Positions 25,392 through 34,201 of a stretch of DNA of 45,061 nt are shown here, piece after piece (position 1 is the stretch's first letter; each line of letters starts with the position of its first letter). Below the pieces are notes generated by a model that did not search any database, had not been told where the DNA came from, and saw nothing but the letters and a program-made list of their open reading frames with translations. Both the position numbers and the translations under genes were made by a program. This DNA comes from a bacterium (GTDB lineage Bacteria; UBA10199; 2-02-FULL-44-16; JAAZCA01), in contig JBAZOP010000019.1 of NCBI GenBank assembly GCA_041648665.1, positions 1 through 45,061 on the forward strand. Reading direction: 5' to 3'.

Positions 25392-25769
25392 TCAGTACAC
25401 CCTGTCTCCGTATCCGTTCATGGTGGTGAACGGATCATCCTTGTATGCAGGCCTGACTGTGGGCGTTGTTTCCTTGGCGCCCACAGCGACCGTGCCGCAG
25501 CTGCCGAACAGCATGAGAATCAGCCCCAAAATCGTGAAGGTCTGCGTCTTTCTCTCGCCGACCCTGAAGATCGAGCAGGAAGCGGCCTGTGAATAGGTCG
25601 GGACCGCGTTCACCTCGGCAATGCCGAGATAGCCGCTCTGAGGTGCGATCGCCCTTGATGTTGCCTCGTCTTCCGCCTCGTCCTCCGACGAGAACAGATC
25701 GACCAGGAACCTCACGGTTGCGTCGTACCTCTTCTGCTGCAGCGCCGATACTTCACATAGATTACTCAT
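25392..25769 (-). CDS. Small membrane-associated hypothetical protein
   Basis: 125 residues; ATG preceded by GGAAAGGAGAAGAGGAA. One hydrophobic helix near residues 78-97 (FTILGLILMLFGSCGTVAVG), an acidic N-terminal segment (SSEDEAEDEATSR) and a polar tail. The helix interior holds a Cys but no lipobox position. Probably cotranscribed with the 78-aa gene downstream. Not recognised. Confidence 0.6.
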   Translation of the reverse strand: MSNLCEVSALQQKRYDATVRFLVDLFSSEDEAEDEATSRAIAPQSGYLGIAEVNAVPTYSQAASCSIFRVGERKTQTFTILGLILMLFGSCGTVAVGAKETTPTVRPAYKDDPFTTMNGYGDRVY

Positions 25770-25855
25770 TTCCTCTTCTCCTTTCCGCGGATCATGTCCG
25801 CAAGTTGTTTAAGATCGTCCGTTTCAAACTGCGATAAGCGCAAAAACGAGCGTCG

Positions 25856-25875
25856 CCGCTGCCTCGTGGCAGCGG
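25856..25875. other. Perfect 8-bp hairpin in an intergenic gap
   Basis: CCGCTGCC-TCGT-GGCAGCGG. On the minus strand a TTTTT follows about 12 bases later, too far for a classical terminator. The rest of the 409-bp gap (25770-26178) holds only the direct repeat GCGTGATGC twice near 25951 and a promoter-like pair near 26121. Confidence 0.35.
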
Positions 25876-26120
25876 GAAAATTCACTAGAGATTTATTGAT
25901 TCAGAATGCTGTTTTGATGCGGGTCACTTCTTGAAAGCGGGGTTTTTAAATGCGTGATGCGCGTGATGCGGTCGCCAGTTTTTCGGACACACGCGCTTCG
26001 ACGCGATAATAAATCGCGCAAAGGAGAACTCCATATGTGTGCCCGTGTAATTCATTGAAAAGGCACCCTAGGGGAAAGATGGCGCCCGTGCAAGAAAAAA
26101 ATCGCCGCACGACTCATTCG

Positions 26121-26149
26121 TTGAGCTTTTCCCGGGAATCTGCTAATTT
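26121..26149 (+). promoter_or_regulatory. Possible sigma70-type promoter for the metallopeptidase gene
   Basis: TTGAGC (26121-26126), 17-base spacer, TAATTT (26144-26149), about 30 bases before the TTG start at 26179. Called by eye. Confidence 0.35.
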
Positions 26150-26178
26150 TTGGAAGATATTTTTATGGGGGAGGGGAT

Positions 26179-29100
26179 TTGAAAAGAACGGCGATTGCTC
26201 TCGTTCTGACCCTTGTCGCAGCTGTGTTTGCGGCCGACGCCCATGCCGCCGTATTCGACCCGGGCGCCGGCTGGCGCTCGCTGGATTCCCCGCACTTCAA
26301 GATCCATTACCCGGAGCGCATCCGCACGGTCGCCGAGAAGGCGGCCGTCATCCTGGAGGACTACTACCCGAAGGCCGTGGAGCTCTGGGGCTGGAAACCG
26401 TCCGGAAACACGCAGGTCGTGCTCAACGACAACAGCGACGAGTCCAATGGCATGGCGAGCGTGCTCCCCTACGACTGGATGCTGATCTACGTGGCCCCTC
26501 CTTCGCCCGGTTCTTCTCTTGCGAATTACGACGACTGGCTCAGGATGCTCCTGATCCACGAGTTTGCGCACATCGTCCAGATAGACGCGGTCGGCGGTTT
26601 TTGGAGGCCGTTCCGGTTCATCTTCGGCAAGACGGCCGCCCCGTCGGGCATGAACCCGGTCTGGTTCCGCGAGGGTGTGGCGCAGTTTTCCGAAACCTAC
26701 TTCACCGAGGGCGGCCGAGGCCGCGGCTCTTACAGCGAGATGATCGTGCGCATGGACGTGCTGGATGACGAATTTCTCACGATCGACGAGGCCGACGGCC
26801 TGGGATGGCGCTGGCCCGGTTACAAGAGCGCGTACGTCTATGGAATAAAGTTCACGCAGTGGCTCGTGGACCGCTACGGGCTCGACCGGTACCTGGAGTT
26901 CGACCGAATGGTCAGATCTAGCCCACTGCTCGGGATGCTCAACCACAAGACCCGAAACGTCTACGGAAAGACCTTCTACGAGCTCTGGAACGAATGGAAA
27001 CAGGATCTCTCCGATGAGTACGCCAAGGAGAAGGTCGAGCTGGAGGAGGTGGGGATCAGCGAGCCGGATGAGGTGATACTCCCGATCAGGCGCGACGAGG
27101 AGTTCAAGATCCCCACGCTCTCGCCCGACGGTTCGAAGTTGGTCTACCAGGTCCTCTCTCCGCACGGCAGGCCCGAGATAATGCTCCTGGATATGGCCAC
27201 CGGCGAGAAGACCCGCCTGCACAAGGGGCACGAGGCTACCCAGTTTTCATGGAGCCCCGACGGGACGAAACTCGCCTATTCGGACATGGGCAGATACAAA
27301 CACTACAACAGATTTTTCGATCTGTGGGTGTACGATTTCTCGATAGAGAAACAGAATAAGAGGCTCACGAAGCTCACCTCCGGGGCCAGGGCGCGCGACC
27401 CGGAGTTCGATCGCACGGGCGATTCGATAATATTCGTGGCCGGCGACGCCGGGACGGACAAGCTCAAGAAGATAGACGTCGAGACCAAGGAGATAGTGGA
27501 GCTCACGCCGGCGGTCGAACCTTATACCCAGTTCGCCAATCCCAGGGTCTCGCCGGACGGCGGCTCGATAGCGCTCTCGGTCTGGCAGCCGGGCGCAGGA
27601 TGGCGGGTTTGGCAATACACCGTTGACGGCCGGCCCATCCGCCGGATGACGGACGGCAAGGGGCTCGTCATCGAGAGCAGGCCGGTCTGGTCGCAGGACG
27701 GCGGTTCGATCGTCTTCTCCTCCGACGAGGGGGGGATCGCCAACCTGTATCGCGCGAGCCTCGGCGGAAAGAAGGTCGAGCGAATCACCAACGTGATATC
27801 GGGCGTGTACGAGCCTACCGTCACCACGGGCGGCACGGTCTATGCCCAGTATTACACCTCCAAGGGTTTTGTGATCGGGAGGTTCAACGAACTCTTCAGG
27901 TCGTATCCTCCGATCGAGAAACGCAAAAGCCGGACGTCGGAGTACTGGGACCGCGAGGGCAAGGGCCTCGATCGCGGGGTGAAGGTGAGCACCACGTTCA
28001 CGACCAGGGGAAAAGTTAGCGATGAGACCACGACTACGGTGAGCGCCGGCCCTGAAGAGGGGGGCGAGGGTCAGTATCCCATAGAGGAGCTCAAGCTGAT
28101 GGACCGCAACTACGTCGCCTGGGGAGCGCCCCTCCTCCTGCCCAGGTTCATACTCCCGGCGGCCGCATATGCGGATGATACGCTTTTCGCCAGCGTGATG
28201 ACCGGCGGCTCCGACCCGCTCAGGTGGCAGAACTGGCTCGCGGGCATGACCTATATGCTGGACGCCAATCACATCGGATATTTCGGCCGCTACTGGTACA
28301 ACAGGTACAAGGTCATAGGAGGCGTTGGGGTAAGGGACTACGCCGTCGACTTCGGCAGCATAACGTTCGATTATGACAACGATCCCGCAACCGCTGCGGA
28401 CCAGAGGACCGTGCACTATTTCGAGCACCGCCGCGGTGCGAACGCGTTCCTTATGCTGCCTTATAACGAGCACCTCTTTTCGCTCTCGTATTTCTACGAG
28501 GATCACATGCCGAAGACGAGGCTCACTCAGCCGGAGCAGGACGCGCTGAACCTGGGCATCTTCGCCGGCATGAACTTCGAATACAAGTACAACGACTGGG
28601 AGGAGTTCCCGGCCTCCATCAGCAAAGAGAACGGCCGCACGATAAGGCTCACCACCAACATCACGAACAAGTTTTTCGGGAGTGCGGACCGCAACGAGCA
28701 GGTGATCTTCTCCGGCGATTGGCGCGAGTACGTGAGGCTGGGGAGGCATCAGGTGCTCGCGCTGCGCGCTTCGGGCGGAATGACGTGGGGCGATCAGCTC
28801 GTGCAGGGAACCTTCGGATTGGGCGGCGCCGTGGGCGAGGGACCCCTTTCGTCGGGGGGCTCTTACACGTACTTCCCGCTGCGCGGCCTTCCCATCTCCG
28901 CCCTCTCCAGGACCAGGGCCATGCTCTTCTCCGCGGAATACCGCTTCCCGATATTGGAGCCGCTCAGGGGCATAGGCACTGCGCCGGTCTTCCTCAAACA
29001 TTTGAGCGGCGCCATATTCGTGGACTACGGCAACGCGTGGAACGCGCACGAGGGGGGATGCGACAGCTTCAAGACCTTCTTCGACCAGTTCCTCATGGGC

Positions 29101-29277
29101 GTGGGCGCGGAGCTGCGCGGCGATTTCATCATCGGCCACGGGCTTCCGATACACGGCAGGCTGGGCTACGGCATAATAGTGGTGAACCGGGACCGCATAA
29201 GCCGCCTCACCGATCCGCTGCTGGGCACGAGCATAGATTACGGCACGCTCCTGCTCGTCCTGGGCTATGCATTTTAA
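26179..29277 (+). CDS. Secreted gluzincin peptidase, TolB-like propeller and outer-membrane barrel in one chain
   Basis: 1032 residues from TTG with GGAGGGG upstream. Signal peptide 1-23 (ADAHA). The peptidase-MA-like part has HEFAH at 127-131 and the third ligand in WFREGVAQF (Glu165), the gluzincin arrangement. A TolB-type propeller follows (about 310-560) with repeats such as IPTLSPDGSKLVYQ, FSWSPDGTKLAY and RPVWSQDGGSIVFSSD. The last 400 residues resemble a surface-antigen/BamA-type barrel (GLGGAVGEGPLSS..., LFSAEYRFPI, IFVDYGNAW) and end in Phe, the outer-membrane signal. So a cell-surface metallopeptidase anchored in the outer membrane is inferred. Its stop overlaps the transglycosylase reading frame region, suggesting an operon. 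Confidence 0.9.
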   Translation: MKRTAIALVLTLVAAVFAADAHAAVFDPGAGWRSLDSPHFKIHYPERIRTVAEKAAVILEDYYPKAVELWGWKPSGNTQVVLNDNSDESNGMASVLPYDWMLIYVAPPSPGSSLANYDDWLRMLLIHEFAHIVQIDAVGGFWRPFRFIFGKTAAPSGMNPVWFREGVAQFSETYFTEGGRGRGSYSEMIVRMDVLDDEFLTIDEADGLGWRWPGYKSAYVYGIKFTQWLVDRYGLDRYLEFDRMVRSSPLLGMLNHKTRNVYGKTFYELWNEWKQDLSDEYAKEKVELEEVGISEPDEVILPIRRDEEFKIPTLSPDGSKLVYQVLSPHGRPEIMLLDMATGEKTRLHKGHEATQFSWSPDGTKLAYSDMGRYKHYNRFFDLWVYDFSIEKQNKRLTKLTSGARARDPEFDRTGDSIIFVAGDAGTDKLKKIDVETKEIVELTPAVEPYTQFANPRVSPDGGSIALSVWQPGAGWRVWQYTVDGRPIRRMTDGKGLVIESRPVWSQDGGSIVFSSDEGGIANLYRASLGGKKVERITNVISGVYEPTVTTGGTVYAQYYTSKGFVIGRFNELFRSYPPIEKRKSRTSEYWDREGKGLDRGVKVSTTFTTRGKVSDETTTTVSAGPEEGGEGQYPIEELKLMDRNYVAWGAPLLLPRFILPAAAYADDTLFASVMTGGSDPLRWQNWLAGMTYMLDANHIGYFGRYWYNRYKVIGGVGVRDYAVDFGSITFDYDNDPATAADQRTVHYFEHRRGANAFLMLPYNEHLFSLSYFYEDHMPKTRLTQPEQDALNLGIFAGMNFEYKYNDWEEFPASISKENGRTIRLTTNITNKFFGSADRNEQVIFSGDWREYVRLGRHQVLALRASGGMTWGDQLVQGTFGLGGAVGEGPLSSGGSYTYFPLRGLPISALSRTRAMLFSAEYRFPILEPLRGIGTAPVFLKHLSGAIFVDYGNAWNAHEGGCDSFKTFFDQFLMGVGAELRGDFIIGHGLPIHGRLGYGIIVVNRDRISRLTDPLLGTSIDYGTLLLVLGYAF

Positions 29278-29281
29278 GGCT

Positions 29282-31510
29282 ATGATGAAAACTCTTTCAA
29301 TGAGGATCTCTTTCGCGATCGTCATCTGCGTGGTCGCGTGCGCCCAGGGCGGGGCAAAGGCCGCCCAGGCGCCCGGCCCGCAGTCCGGGAAGGCCGCACC
29401 CATTGCATCGGCGGCCGACCTCGACGGCGTGATATCCGGAATCCGCGACCTTGAAAAGCGCGCATCTTCGTATACGCCCGCAGAGTGGGACTTCGTGCTC
29501 GGCTACGCCCACTTTGCTGCGGGGAGATACGAGGAGGCCGAGAGGCGCTTCGCCGCGGCCTCGGGCCGCATCCAGGAGCTCTCCGATTACATCCTCTATC
29601 ATCGCGCCGCGTGCGCCGTGAGGCTGGGCAGGTATTCCGATGCCATGGCGTTTCTGGATGAACTCGCGGCGGCATTCCCCGACACGGCGTTGGCGGGGGA
29701 TGCTCTGGTGGAACGCTCCATGGCCCTCACGGGCATGAAGCGCTATGGAGAGGCGGAGGCAGGTCTGAGGAGGGCGCTCGGGGACGCCCGGGACTCCGAG
29801 GCCGCTCGCATCGAGAGGCTCATCGCGGGAAACTACGTGGCGATGGGCGACTCCGAGAAGGCGGTCGACTTCGTGAAGCGCCTGGCGATATCGGCCGGTT
29901 CCGAGCAGGATCTGGCGGTCCTCTCAGAGCTCATGTCGGATGTGAAAAAGCGCTTCGGCGTGGACGTGGGGAAGTGGCTCGCCGCGCCGTCGAGGCAGAT
30001 GGCGCTGGTCCGTTCGTTCATAGGGCAGTCTCAGTGGCGGGATGCGGGCGTGCGCCTCGAGAATATGCTCCGCGGTTCGGGTTTGGATTCCGACGAGCGC
30101 ATTGAGGCCAAGTGGCAGCTCGCCAAGTGCTATCGCTGGACCCACCGCTACGACGAAGCGATAGCGCTCATAGACGAGCTGACCAAAAACCCGTCGGGCG
30201 GCCCGGGCGTAAACGGGATCGAGTCCACGCTCGCGATGATCTACGCCAAAAAGAATGAGTTCGAAAAGGCGAGGGCGATTCGCCGGCGGATGCTGGAGAG
30301 GTTTCCCGCCGGCTCGCGCGCGGCCGCGGAGATCGCGTTCAAGATAGCTTTTTTGTATTTCGACGAGGGCCGATACGACGAGGCAATAAAGCGCTGGGAG
30401 ACGGTGGCCGCGATGCGCGGCGCCGGCTCCACCGCGTCGCTCGCGCGATGGTACATCGCGTGGAGCCACATGATGAAGGGCGCGAGCTCCGCGGCGCTCG
30501 CTGTCTTCGACGATATGCTCAAGTCCCGCGGCGCCGGCATCGACGACAGGATCGGATACTGGAAGGGCCGCCTGCTCCAGTCGATGGGCAGGGAATCGGA
30601 ATCGCGCGAGGCGTTCAAGGAAGTGATCAAGAGACATCCCAAGGGTTACTATGCCGAGCTGGCGCGCCGGAGGCTGGCCGAGAGGAGCGTCGGCGAACGG
30701 GACATCGTCAGGGCAGAGGGGAGCTGGCCTTCGGCTGCGGACTGGAAGCCGGGCCAGGTTTCGAGCGACGGATGTCCGCATATGGCAAGGGCGCTTGTCT
30801 TCGACCGACTGGGCCTGCACGATGCGGTCGGCCGCGAGCTGCGCGCCATAGACTTGAAGAGACATCCGCACCTCGCGTTGCCCGCGATGTGGCTTGCGCG
30901 GCGCAACTTTGCCCATGATTTCTCCTACAGGATGGTGAACAACGGCGCGTACAAGGAGACCCTGAGCCGTCCGCCCGGCGGCGATCCGTTCGCCCGCTTC
31001 GTTTGGGAGCAGTCCTATCCCAGCGCGTATGAGCCGGTCGTGGAACGCTACGCCCGGGTCTCGGGCGTGGATCCCCTGCTCGTCTGGTCCGTGATGAAGA
31101 ACGAGTCCACCTTCAAGCCGCAGGTCGTCTCGCCGGCGGGCGCCGTGGGACTCATGCAGCTCATGCCGACGACCGCGCAACGGCTCGCCGGCGATGCGGG
31201 CGTGGACGGCCATTCGCGCCTCGACCTCTACGACCCCGCGACGAATATCGCGTACGGCGTCACGTACCTGGGGAAGCTCTCCAACATGTTCGACGGCAAC
31301 GCCGTGGCCATGATCGCATCGTACAACGCGGGCGAGGAGGCGGTGGGCCGCTGGCGCGCCAACAGCAGGGCCAAGGACATCGAGGGATGGATAGAGGAGA
31401 TCCCCTACGCCGAGACGAACCTCTACGTGAAGAAGGTCCTCACCTCATACTGGAATTATCAGAGGCTCTACGGCGATCAGCCGATCGCCAACATCGGCCC
31501 CAGGCAATAA
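29282..31510 (+). CDS. Soluble lytic murein transglycosylase-type lipoprotein with TPR region
   Basis: 742 residues from ATG 29282 (29285 also possible). Lipobox VVAC near residue 19 suggests a lipid anchor. Residues about 40-560 are TPR-like helical repeats (AAGRYEEAERRF, DEAIALIDELTKNP, ARAIRRRMLERFP), as in Slt70. The catalytic SLT domain is C-terminal: Glu608 in VMKNESTFKPQV, then AVGLMQLMPTTAQ and MIASYNAGEEAVGRW. It cleaves the MurNAc-GlcNAc bond with 1,6-anhydro formation. It begins 4 bases after the stop of the surface metallopeptidase, so the two envelope genes are likely cotranscribed. Confidence 0.93.
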   Translation: MMKTLSMRISFAIVICVVACAQGGAKAAQAPGPQSGKAAPIASAADLDGVISGIRDLEKRASSYTPAEWDFVLGYAHFAAGRYEEAERRFAAASGRIQELSDYILYHRAACAVRLGRYSDAMAFLDELAAAFPDTALAGDALVERSMALTGMKRYGEAEAGLRRALGDARDSEAARIERLIAGNYVAMGDSEKAVDFVKRLAISAGSEQDLAVLSELMSDVKKRFGVDVGKWLAAPSRQMALVRSFIGQSQWRDAGVRLENMLRGSGLDSDERIEAKWQLAKCYRWTHRYDEAIALIDELTKNPSGGPGVNGIESTLAMIYAKKNEFEKARAIRRRMLERFPAGSRAAAEIAFKIAFLYFDEGRYDEAIKRWETVAAMRGAGSTASLARWYIAWSHMMKGASSAALAVFDDMLKSRGAGIDDRIGYWKGRLLQSMGRESESREAFKEVIKRHPKGYYAELARRRLAERSVGERDIVRAEGSWPSAADWKPGQVSSDGCPHMARALVFDRLGLHDAVGRELRAIDLKRHPHLALPAMWLARRNFAHDFSYRMVNNGAYKETLSRPPGGDPFARFVWEQSYPSAYEPVVERYARVSGVDPLLVWSVMKNESTFKPQVVSPAGAVGLMQLMPTTAQRLAGDAGVDGHSRLDLYDPATNIAYGVTYLGKLSNMFDGNAVAMIASYNAGEEAVGRWRANSRAKDIEGWIEEIPYAETNLYVKKVLTSYWNYQRLYGDQPIANIGPRQ

Positions 31511-31542
31511 GGGACAGCCCGCAAAGAATTCAATTCATCGTT

Positions 31543-32064
31543 TCAATGTATCAACCCCGCCTTTTTCTTTTTCTGAGGCAGCGGGGCCATGAGCTTTCTT
31601 ATCGCCTGGAAGAGCGACACGATCGCCTTGTCATGCGTTCCGACTTGCCTCTCGAGCTCGGCGAGCTTGTCGGCCAGCTCTTTGTGGGACGCCAGGAACT
31701 GTCGCAATCGTATGAATGCCCGCACTACATAGATGCTGGCTGCGACCGCGCGCTCAGACCGCAAAACATTGGCTGCCATGACAGCGCCGTGCTCGGTGAA
31801 GGCGTAGGGGAGATATTTGATATTTGTGCCTCTCTTCAAGGTCACAGATTGTGACCTTGAACGCATAGCCTCTTCAATATTGAGTTGAAACATAAAATCT
31901 GCTGGAAAACGCTCACTGTTCCTTTTTACTGCCTGATTGAGAGCCTTTGTAGTGACTCCATAAAGTTCCGCGAGATCTGAATCCAGGATGATCTGTTGGT
32001 TGCGTAAAAGCAAAATCTTGTTTTCGATCGTTTTGGTTGGGATCAATTCGTTGTGCTGCGACAT
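31543..32064 (-). CDS. ORF6N-domain DNA-binding protein
   Basis: 173 residues; ATG preceded by TTCAGGAGGAAAAT. The ORF6N/KilA-N-related domain is clear: ILLLRNQQIILDSDLAELYG, TKALNQAVKRNSERFP, DFMFQL, TLKRGTNIKYLPYAFTEHG and AVMAANVLRSERAV. The C-terminus is a predicted coiled coil (LASHKELADKLAELERQVG) and a Lys-rich tail (PQKKKKAG). Such genes are common in phage and accessory regions. It carries one 27-bp palindrome inside its coding region and a related one upstream, suggesting autoregulation. Its stop converges with the transglycosylase gene. Confidence 0.9.
   Translation of the reverse strand: MSQHNELIPTKTIENKILLLRNQQIILDSDLAELYGVTTKALNQAVKRNSERFPADFMFQLNIEEAMRSRSQSVTLKRGTNIKYLPYAFTEHGAVMAANVLRSERAVAASIYVVRAFIRLRQFLASHKELADKLAELERQVGTHDKAIVSLFQAIRKLMAPLPQKKKKAGLIH
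31835..31861. promoter_or_regulatory. 27-bp palindrome inside the ORF6N gene
   Basis: TTCAAGGTCACA and TGTGACCTTGAA (12-bp perfect arms) around GAT. It has the same architecture as the palindrome upstream of the gene, so it may be a second operator for the same protein. Confidence 0.6.
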
Positions 32065-32094
32065 ATTTTCCTCCTGAAATCAATTAGTTGTACG

Positions 32095-32121
32095 TTTGAG
32101 ATCGCAATTTGCGACCTCAAA
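32095..32121. promoter_or_regulatory. 27-bp palindrome upstream of the ORF6N gene
   Basis: TTTGAGATCGCAA and TTGCGACCTCAAA, 12 of 13 positions complementary, 30 bases upstream of the ORF6N ATG. Matches the intragenic palindrome at the pattern TTyrAGGTCrCA. Likely operator. The rest of 32122-32300 shows nothing clear. Confidence 0.6.
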
Positions 32122-32313
32122 GGCGCAATCTCTTGTTTATTAACTGGTATAGCAATTCTCATGCCTGCGTGGATGGACGGGAAAACAACGAGTTAGAGAA
32201 ATCGGGTGCAGCGAAACGCTGCACATCTGCAGCGATTCTGTGCACTCGCTCCGAGTACTGATATAGGGGACAGTCCGCGGCAGTCGCTGCGCCTCCAGGC
32301 TCCGCTCCTAATA

Positions 32314-32423
32314 TTTCCCGCATTTCGGCAACTTATTGAATACAGACGAGAAAAGGGGACATGTACGCGTTACGTGTCCCCTTTTCTCACTCTTCGCTTG
32401 CGGTCCAGTCTTGACCATGAACG
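32314..32423. repeat. Left direct-repeat block flanking abiE
   Basis: Begins TTTCCCGCATTTCGGCAACT (32314) and runs to TTGAATAC, 27 of 30 bases identical to 34202-34231. A second matching piece TTGCGGTCCAGTCTTGACC (32398) corresponds to 34276. The two pieces come in the same order and orientation on both sides of the AbiE genes. Confidence 0.55.
32348..32388. repeat. Perfect 14-bp-arm hairpin
   Basis: GAGAAAAGGGGACA and TGTCCCCTTTTCTC around a 13-base loop. It sits inside the left repeat block and is absent from the right one. Resembles a REP-like or bidirectional-terminator element; GGGACAG fragments recur at 31511 and 32269. Confidence 0.7.
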
Positions 32424-32470
32424 CAGCCTTTCGGGCGTTTATATTTGTGGTATAAAAGTCTTTGTATTTA

Positions 32471-32502
32471 TCCATAAGTATATATAATATTATACTTATG
32501 GA
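32471..32502 (+). promoter_or_regulatory. AbiE operator palindrome over the start codon
   Basis: TCCATAAGTATA and TATACTTATGGA, perfect 12-bp arms around TATAATAT, covering the AbiEi ATG (32498) and a TATAAT (32483-32488). AbiEi proteins are known to repress their own promoter by binding inverted repeats. Confidence 0.75.
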
Positions 32503-33106
32503 AAAAGATGATTCGTACAGCAAGGCCATTGAGGTCTTTAAGTCATCAGGTGGCGTGATGAGGATATCCGAAGGCATAAAGCGAGGTATCAACCCCAAGA
32601 CCATCTATGTGCTGCTCGAGCGGGGCGTCATTGAAAGGATCGGCAAGGGGCTCTATAGGCTGGTCGATATGCCCGACCTTTCAAATCCCGATCTCGTTAT
32701 CGTTGCCAAGAAAATTCCGGACGGCGTCGTGTGCCTCCTCTCCGCGCTTCAGCACCATGGCATGACGACGCATATTCCCAAGGTCGTGGACGTGGCCCTG
32801 CCAGAGCGACACCATGCGCCGAAGATAAAGCATCCGCCGGTGAAGATAGTCAGATTTTCCGAGGAATCCTTTAAAACGGGCGTCGATGAGGTTGCGATCG
32901 ACGGCGTCATCGTAAAGATATTCAACCCAGCAAAAACAATTGCTGACTGCTTCAAGTTCAGGAATCGCATCGGCATCGATATCGCGGTCGAAGCCCTGCG
33001 GTCAGGGTACAAGCAGAAGAAGGCGACACCCGCCGATATCCTGAAGTATGCCAGGATATGCAGGGTAGAGAAGATAATCAGGCCGTATCTTGAGGCGCTC
33101 TTGTGA
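32498..33106 (+). CDS. AbiEi-type antitoxin and transcriptional repressor
   Basis: 202 residues from MEKDDSYSKAIEVF. Antitoxin of type IV abortive-infection/toxin-antitoxin systems; it silences toxin activity without binding it and represses the operon through its N-terminal winged helix. Here the N-terminus has the winged-helix-like GGVMRISEGIKRGINPKTIY...GVIERIGKGLYRL, then VCLLSALQHHGMTTH, VDVALPERHH and KIFNPAKTIADCFKFR, all typical of the AbiEi family. The stop overlaps the GTG start of the toxin by four bases. A perfect palindrome covers its start codon. Confidence 0.9.
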   Translation: MEKDDSYSKAIEVFKSSGGVMRISEGIKRGINPKTIYVLLERGVIERIGKGLYRLVDMPDLSNPDLVIVAKKIPDGVVCLLSALQHHGMTTHIPKVVDVALPERHHAPKIKHPPVKIVRFSEESFKTGVDEVAIDGVIVKIFNPAKTIADCFKFRNRIGIDIAVEALRSGYKQKKATPADILKYARICRVEKIIRPYLEALL

Positions 33107-34011
33107 AGAACGATATCAAAAATGTAGCGCACTCGGTTCACCGACGATTGCTCAATGAATCCCGCAAGCGGAACCAGCCGTTCAACGCAATCCTGCAGCT
33201 CTATGCCATCGAGCGCTTCCTGTATCGTATCGGCAAATCGGAGTACTCCAAAAAAATCCTCCTCAAGGGCGCGCTCCTGTTGCAGGTCTGGAAGATGCCT
33301 ATAGTAAGGCCGACGATGGATATAGATGTGCTTGGAAGACTCGAATCGTCGGAGAATGCATTGGCCCGTGTCATCAAGGACTGCATGGAAGTGACGGTAG
33401 ACGATGACGGGCTCGTATTTCATACCGGTACCATAACGACCGAGACCATAACGGAGGATGCCGATTATCAAGGCGTCCGCATCAGGTTCAAGGCTTCCTT
33501 GGGCAATGCCGATATCACATTGCAGGTCGATGTGGGAATAGGAGACGATGTAGTCCCCGAGCCGCTCTGGATCGATTATCCCGTTCTGCTGGACAATGAG
33601 AAGCCGCACCTGCTCGCATACACACCTGAAAGCGCGATTGCCGAGAAGTACCAGGCAATGGTGGAACTCGATATGGCCAACAGCCGCATGAAGGATTTCT
33701 ATGACATCTGGCTCTTATCCGGCAATCTCAACTTCGATGGAAAGCAGCTGGCTGAGGCCATCAAAGTTACGTTTGGAAGACGAAAGACGGCGCTGCCCGC
33801 GGATCTCCCCACAGCTTTAAGCGATCGGTTTGTCGAAGATGAGATGAAACAGACGCAATGGAAGGCCTTTCTCCGAAAGAGCGGATTGGAGCAAATTGAC
33901 TTAAGGGAAACCGTCAAGAGGTTGCACGATTTCCTGATGGCGCCGACAGCGGGATTATTGAACGAAGGGAACTTCGAGTTGCGCTGGAAGGCCGGCGAGG
34001 GATGGAGATAG
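33103..34011 (+). CDS. AbiEii-type nucleotidyltransferase toxin
   Basis: 302 residues from GTG 33103, coupled to AbiEi by a 4-base overlap. Toxins of this family are polymerase-beta-like nucleotidyltransferases that modify a nucleotide or RNA target and stop growth. The family signatures are LLKGALLLQVW (Lys55-Gly56) and the metal ligands Asp73 and Asp75 in RPTMDIDVLG, followed by QVDVGIGDDV and ALIAEKYQAMVELDMANSRMKDFYD-type motif (SAIAEKYQAM, KDFYDIWLL). Length is normal. With AbiEi it forms a complete module flanked by repeats. Confidence 0.92.
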   Translation: MKNDIKNVAHSVHRRLLNESRKRNQPFNAILQLYAIERFLYRIGKSEYSKKILLKGALLLQVWKMPIVRPTMDIDVLGRLESSENALARVIKDCMEVTVDDDGLVFHTGTITTETITEDADYQGVRIRFKASLGNADITLQVDVGIGDDVVPEPLWIDYPVLLDNEKPHLLAYTPESAIAEKYQAMVELDMANSRMKDFYDIWLLSGNLNFDGKQLAEAIKVTFGRRKTALPADLPTALSDRFVEDEMKQTQWKAFLRKSGLEQIDLRETVKRLHDFLMAPTAGLLNEGNFELRWKAGEGWR

Positions 34012-34092
34012 ACCTCGGCAAAGGGCGCTGGTGGCTGGTTACATTTCTCTGCTAAGAATATTTCAGCATGTCAGGAACGCGTTGAACACGCC

Positions 34093-34143
34093 AGCGCATG
34101 CACGTCATTAGCGCATGCACGTCATTAGCGCATGCACGTCATT
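34093..34143. repeat. Three tandem copies of a 17-bp repeat
   Basis: AGCGCATGCACGTCATT repeats three times without gaps, each copy identical. The last copy runs into a palindromic element at 34141. Confidence 0.85.
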
Positions 34144-34160
34144 CCCGCGAAAGCGGGAAT
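34141..34160. repeat. REP-like hairpin
   Basis: ATTCCCGC-GAAA-GCGGGAAT, followed by CCAG. This CATTCCCGCGAAAGCGGGAA type of element is a widespread dispersed bacterial repeat. Confidence 0.7.
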
Positions 34161-34201
34161 CCAGTGGTTTTCAGCTCGACGAAACCCGCCTGCCACGAAT
34201 C

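Noticed and set aside
27247..29403. 718-aa minus-strand open frame
   Set aside because: Antisense to the metallopeptidase gene; composition and lack of motifs mark it as a shadow.
31511..32500. Insertion sequence around the GGGACAG fragments
   Set aside because: No transposase frame and no target-site duplication; only short REP-like pieces are seen.
34093..34143. Tandem repeats as a CRISPR array
   Set aside because: Units are contiguous 17-mers without spacers and no cas gene is near.
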